A stretch of 64,000 nt of DNA from Ilex aquifolium (lineage: Eukaryota > Streptophyta > Magnoliopsida > Aquifoliales > Aquifoliaceae). Of this stretch, positions 61,724-64,000 are shown piece by piece; the stretch's first letter is position 1, and each line of letters begins with the position of its first letter. The notes below the pieces were generated by a model that saw only the letters and a list, made by a program, of their open reading frames with translations, did not search any database and was not told the origin of the DNA. Where the stretch lies: positions 19,499,460 to 19,563,459 of the forward strand of contig OX637409.1 of the NCBI GenBank assembly GCA_951799425.1, written 5' to 3'. Both the position numbers and the translations under genes were made by a program.

Positions 61724-63720
61724 CTGCAAAAAGTAGGGCCATGGAGCAATGCATTTTAGTCAGCCTTTAACTAAACAGAAGGTTCTAACACAATCTTCTT
61801 CTACAAGGAGAAGTCATAAACATAGGCGGAGCCACTTGAGGAATGGGGGGCCCACCCTGAAATTTTTATAAGAAAATATTACTTATGTATGTGTATTTTA
61901 GATAATTTTAAATATATTTAAGTGTGCCCACTCTATTTTTTTTTGTCCTATCAATTAGTATAGTCTCATACCTAAATAATTATGAATTTTTGGACGCACT
62001 TAGGACACTTTACAGATACCATCTAGATAAGTTTTTAAAATGTCCGACTCATTTTTTAAGTTATAAAGATTGTCAAAATTATAACGAGTGATCAATAATT
62101 AATAGTTTGATTGGTTAAGGTGCTTAACATTCCTTTTATTTATTCCAGCGAAGAGGGATCTATATGGTGCTTAGAATTCCATTAATTGTACGTGTTAAAC
62201 AACAATCTACTCCAAAAGTTTAAGCTGTTAGAGAAGGTGTAACTTCAGTATTTATATTTCAAGCAAGCTAAATTTTAGGCGTAGCATATGAAATTCTTTT
62301 TTTTTTTAATAATTAGGGTGGCGGCAAGATTCGAATACGGCAAGATTCGAATATTGGGCCTCCTACTCAGATACCATTTGTTGGAAAACTAGGGAGCCTG
62401 TTAATCAAAGGTCCAATATACATGTCTGGAACTCATATCCACCTAAAAGCTTAAGCCTATAGGCTGTAATACCATGTTAAACAACCATCTATTCCAAAAG
62501 CTTAAACTGTTAGAGGAAGTGTAACTTAACTATTTATACTTCAAGCGTACACAAATCACATGATTCATATTTTGGTCGGCAGAGCAAACGTTCAGTTATG
62601 TGATGCCATCAAGTGACTTGCAAAAGAAGATACATCCTTAATATAAAGAAGCACCTATCAGTAGCAAATTTGGGTTACAAGGTGGAATCACTTCCCATCT
62701 ATATAATAACACATGACTCATTTTGAATCCCTTAATTTAGCTTAGCACAAGAGTAGCTGAGATTCATTCAATCCAACGGCTCAAAATAATCACAAAAAAA
62801 AATTTCCAACTTGAAAATCCCACCTAGCCCATACCTTTTCATGTTCATCACGGCCAGATTGCCCCCAATCTATATAATAAGGGAGCTAAGAGTCTGAATC
62901 CTATCCCTATATATATTTTCCGCTCATTTCTATCACACCACCCATTTCTATAACAAGTTAAATCATTTAATTTTTGATTATTTTTTGACTCAATACATTT
63001 TTTATTTAAGACATGTTGATATTTTGTTGAAATCATGTATTTTGAAAAAAATTTGTTGATTTTTTTTAAATAATAGAAATTAATTTTAAATTTTGCAATA
63101 AAATATAGTGGGATCGATTTTTTAAAAATTAATGGATAGTAGGAAAAAAATTATAAAAACGTTGTTATTTCATATAGTGGGATCGATTTTTTGGCCACTT
63201 GAATTTTATATTATATCGTGTCTTCAGTAACAAATTTGGGTTGCAATGTGGAATCCTTTCCCATATCCTTAATATGCCTCAGGGAGCATGCTCCCCCCCC
63301 CCCCCCAAACTTTTTGAAATTATACTTTATATCTCCAAATTTATTTTTTGATTTCACTTTACATGGCATTCTCAAGCATACAACAAGTATTTAAGAGATC
63401 TACACAAATTTTGTCTCAGTTTACTCAGTTTTTTGTACTTTGCAGAGACATAATGAAATATAGTTGACTTTGCATGATTATGTGATAAAATTACGCTCAA
63501 GTTGCTGATTGTTTTTTATTGTTTGATTAATTAGTCTAAAATTTGTCTGCATGTACATAATTTAACAAGTTTGAATTAATTTCACCGATTTCATCAAAAA
63601 TGAATACAATTAAAATGTGACCATTGACGACAACCCATTGAATGACCCCCACTGAATAAAAATTTATAGTTATGCCACTCTTTGGCCCCCACACAAGAAA
63701 AAAACCTGTCTCCATCCCTA
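61724..63720. mobile_element. TE-rich sequence, probably inside an upstream PITP intron
   Basis: The left edge near 61824 reads 'aggcggagccacttgaggaa' and the right edge near 63718 'ctgtctccatccctacg'. These resemble the GGCGGAGCC/GGAT-type ends of plant hAT elements, but the match is weak. Inside, a phrase of about 75 bp ('gttaaacaaccatctattcc', 'aactgttagaggaagtgtaa') occurs at about 62187-62265 and 62474-62550. At 62868, 'atctatataataagggagct' resembles a Helitron start. A run of about 17 C is at 63291-63306. No transposase is seen. Confidence 0.4.
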
Positions 63721-63768
63721 CGTAGTACGATGATTAGGGTCTTCTTTCAAGCTGAAACAACTTGATAC

Positions 63769-64000
63769 TCCAAGCACAAAAGGTTTGTAGAGGACAATAG
63801 GCAACATTTTCTGAGGGAATAAAATTATAAATGCAAAGTTATGGTCGTGTGGCCTTAGGGGTTAGTGTCATGGTGTTTGTGGTCCAAGCACAAAAGGTTT
63901 GTAGGGGACAATAGGCAACATTTTCCGAGGGAATAAAATTATAAATGCAAAGGTATGGTCGTGCGGCCTTAGGGGTGAGTGTCATGGTGTTTGTGGTAAA
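63769..64000. repeat. 114-bp tandem duplication at the window end
   Basis: Units begin 'tccaagcacaaaaggtttgt' at 63769 and 63883 and contain 'caataggcaacattttc' and 'gtgtcatggtgtttgtgg'. They differ at about six positions. The array may continue past the window. Confidence 0.85.

Noticed and set aside
62320-62350. tRNA B-box-like 'gattcgaat'
   Set aside because: No A box, no cloverleaf and no acceptor-stem pairing around it. The phrase is duplicated within repeat text.

Overview
This is plant nuclear DNA, most likely from a eudicot. The evidence is AT-rich intergenic sequence, GT-AG introns of up to about 3.8 kb, plant-specific gene families (ICR/RIP ROP interactor, plant tetraspanin) and plant LTR retrotransposons (Tat-type Ty3/gypsy with a second RNase H, Ty1/copia with an initiator-Met-type primer site). 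The species cannot be fixed from the window. I assembled five host genes exon by exon: 40S ribosomal protein S23 (minus, 2299-5094), an Interactor of Constitutive Active ROPs (minus, 7253-11602, 649 aa), a TET3-like tetraspanin (plus, 38223-42877, 285 aa), tRNA-splicing endonuclease subunit Sen2 (minus, 43959-44693, 244 aa) and the 3' part of a phosphatidylinositol transfer protein (minus, about 57414-61723, whose N-terminus I do not find).

Layout. 1-13.4 kb: RPS23 and ICR with duplicated intron sequence and scattered MITEs. 13.4-20.8 kb: gene-free AT-rich DNA with a 326-bp Mutator-type MITE that has a perfect 9-bp target duplication. 20.8-36.1 kb: a nested retrotransposon block. An old, apparently non-coding LTR element (LTRs near 20.83-21.31 and 35.66-36.11 kb) carries a younger 10.4-kb Tat-lineage Ty3/gypsy element (23590-33954, 5-bp duplication GTTGG, 783-bp LTRs) and a 1.02-kb LTR-like foldback (34233-35254). 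36.1-42.9 kb: TE debris, a triplicated fragment upstream of the tetraspanin, then the tetraspanin gene. 43.9-48.7 kb: Sen2, with a 3,770-bp foldback element inserted 223 bp upstream of its start codon. 48.7-57.1 kb: nested MITEs, then a decayed copia element. 57-64 kb: the PITP gene and TE-rich sequence.

The most unusual object is the 3.77-kb foldback at 44916-48685. It has a perfect 9-bp target duplication, arms of about 0.8 kb rich in GATCGATC motifs, and a core of about eight 227-bp tandem units, with no coding capacity. Two short MITEs (14312-14637 and 36263-36516) share its 9-bp target-site size, its GGTAC-type ends and GATCGAT motifs, which suggests a related group of non-autonomous Mutator-like elements.

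The host genes are unrelated housekeeping or signalling genes (translation, ROP GTPase signalling, membrane microdomains, tRNA splicing, lipid transfer). They do not form a cluster. What links the region is repeated insertion and local duplication in introns and promoters.
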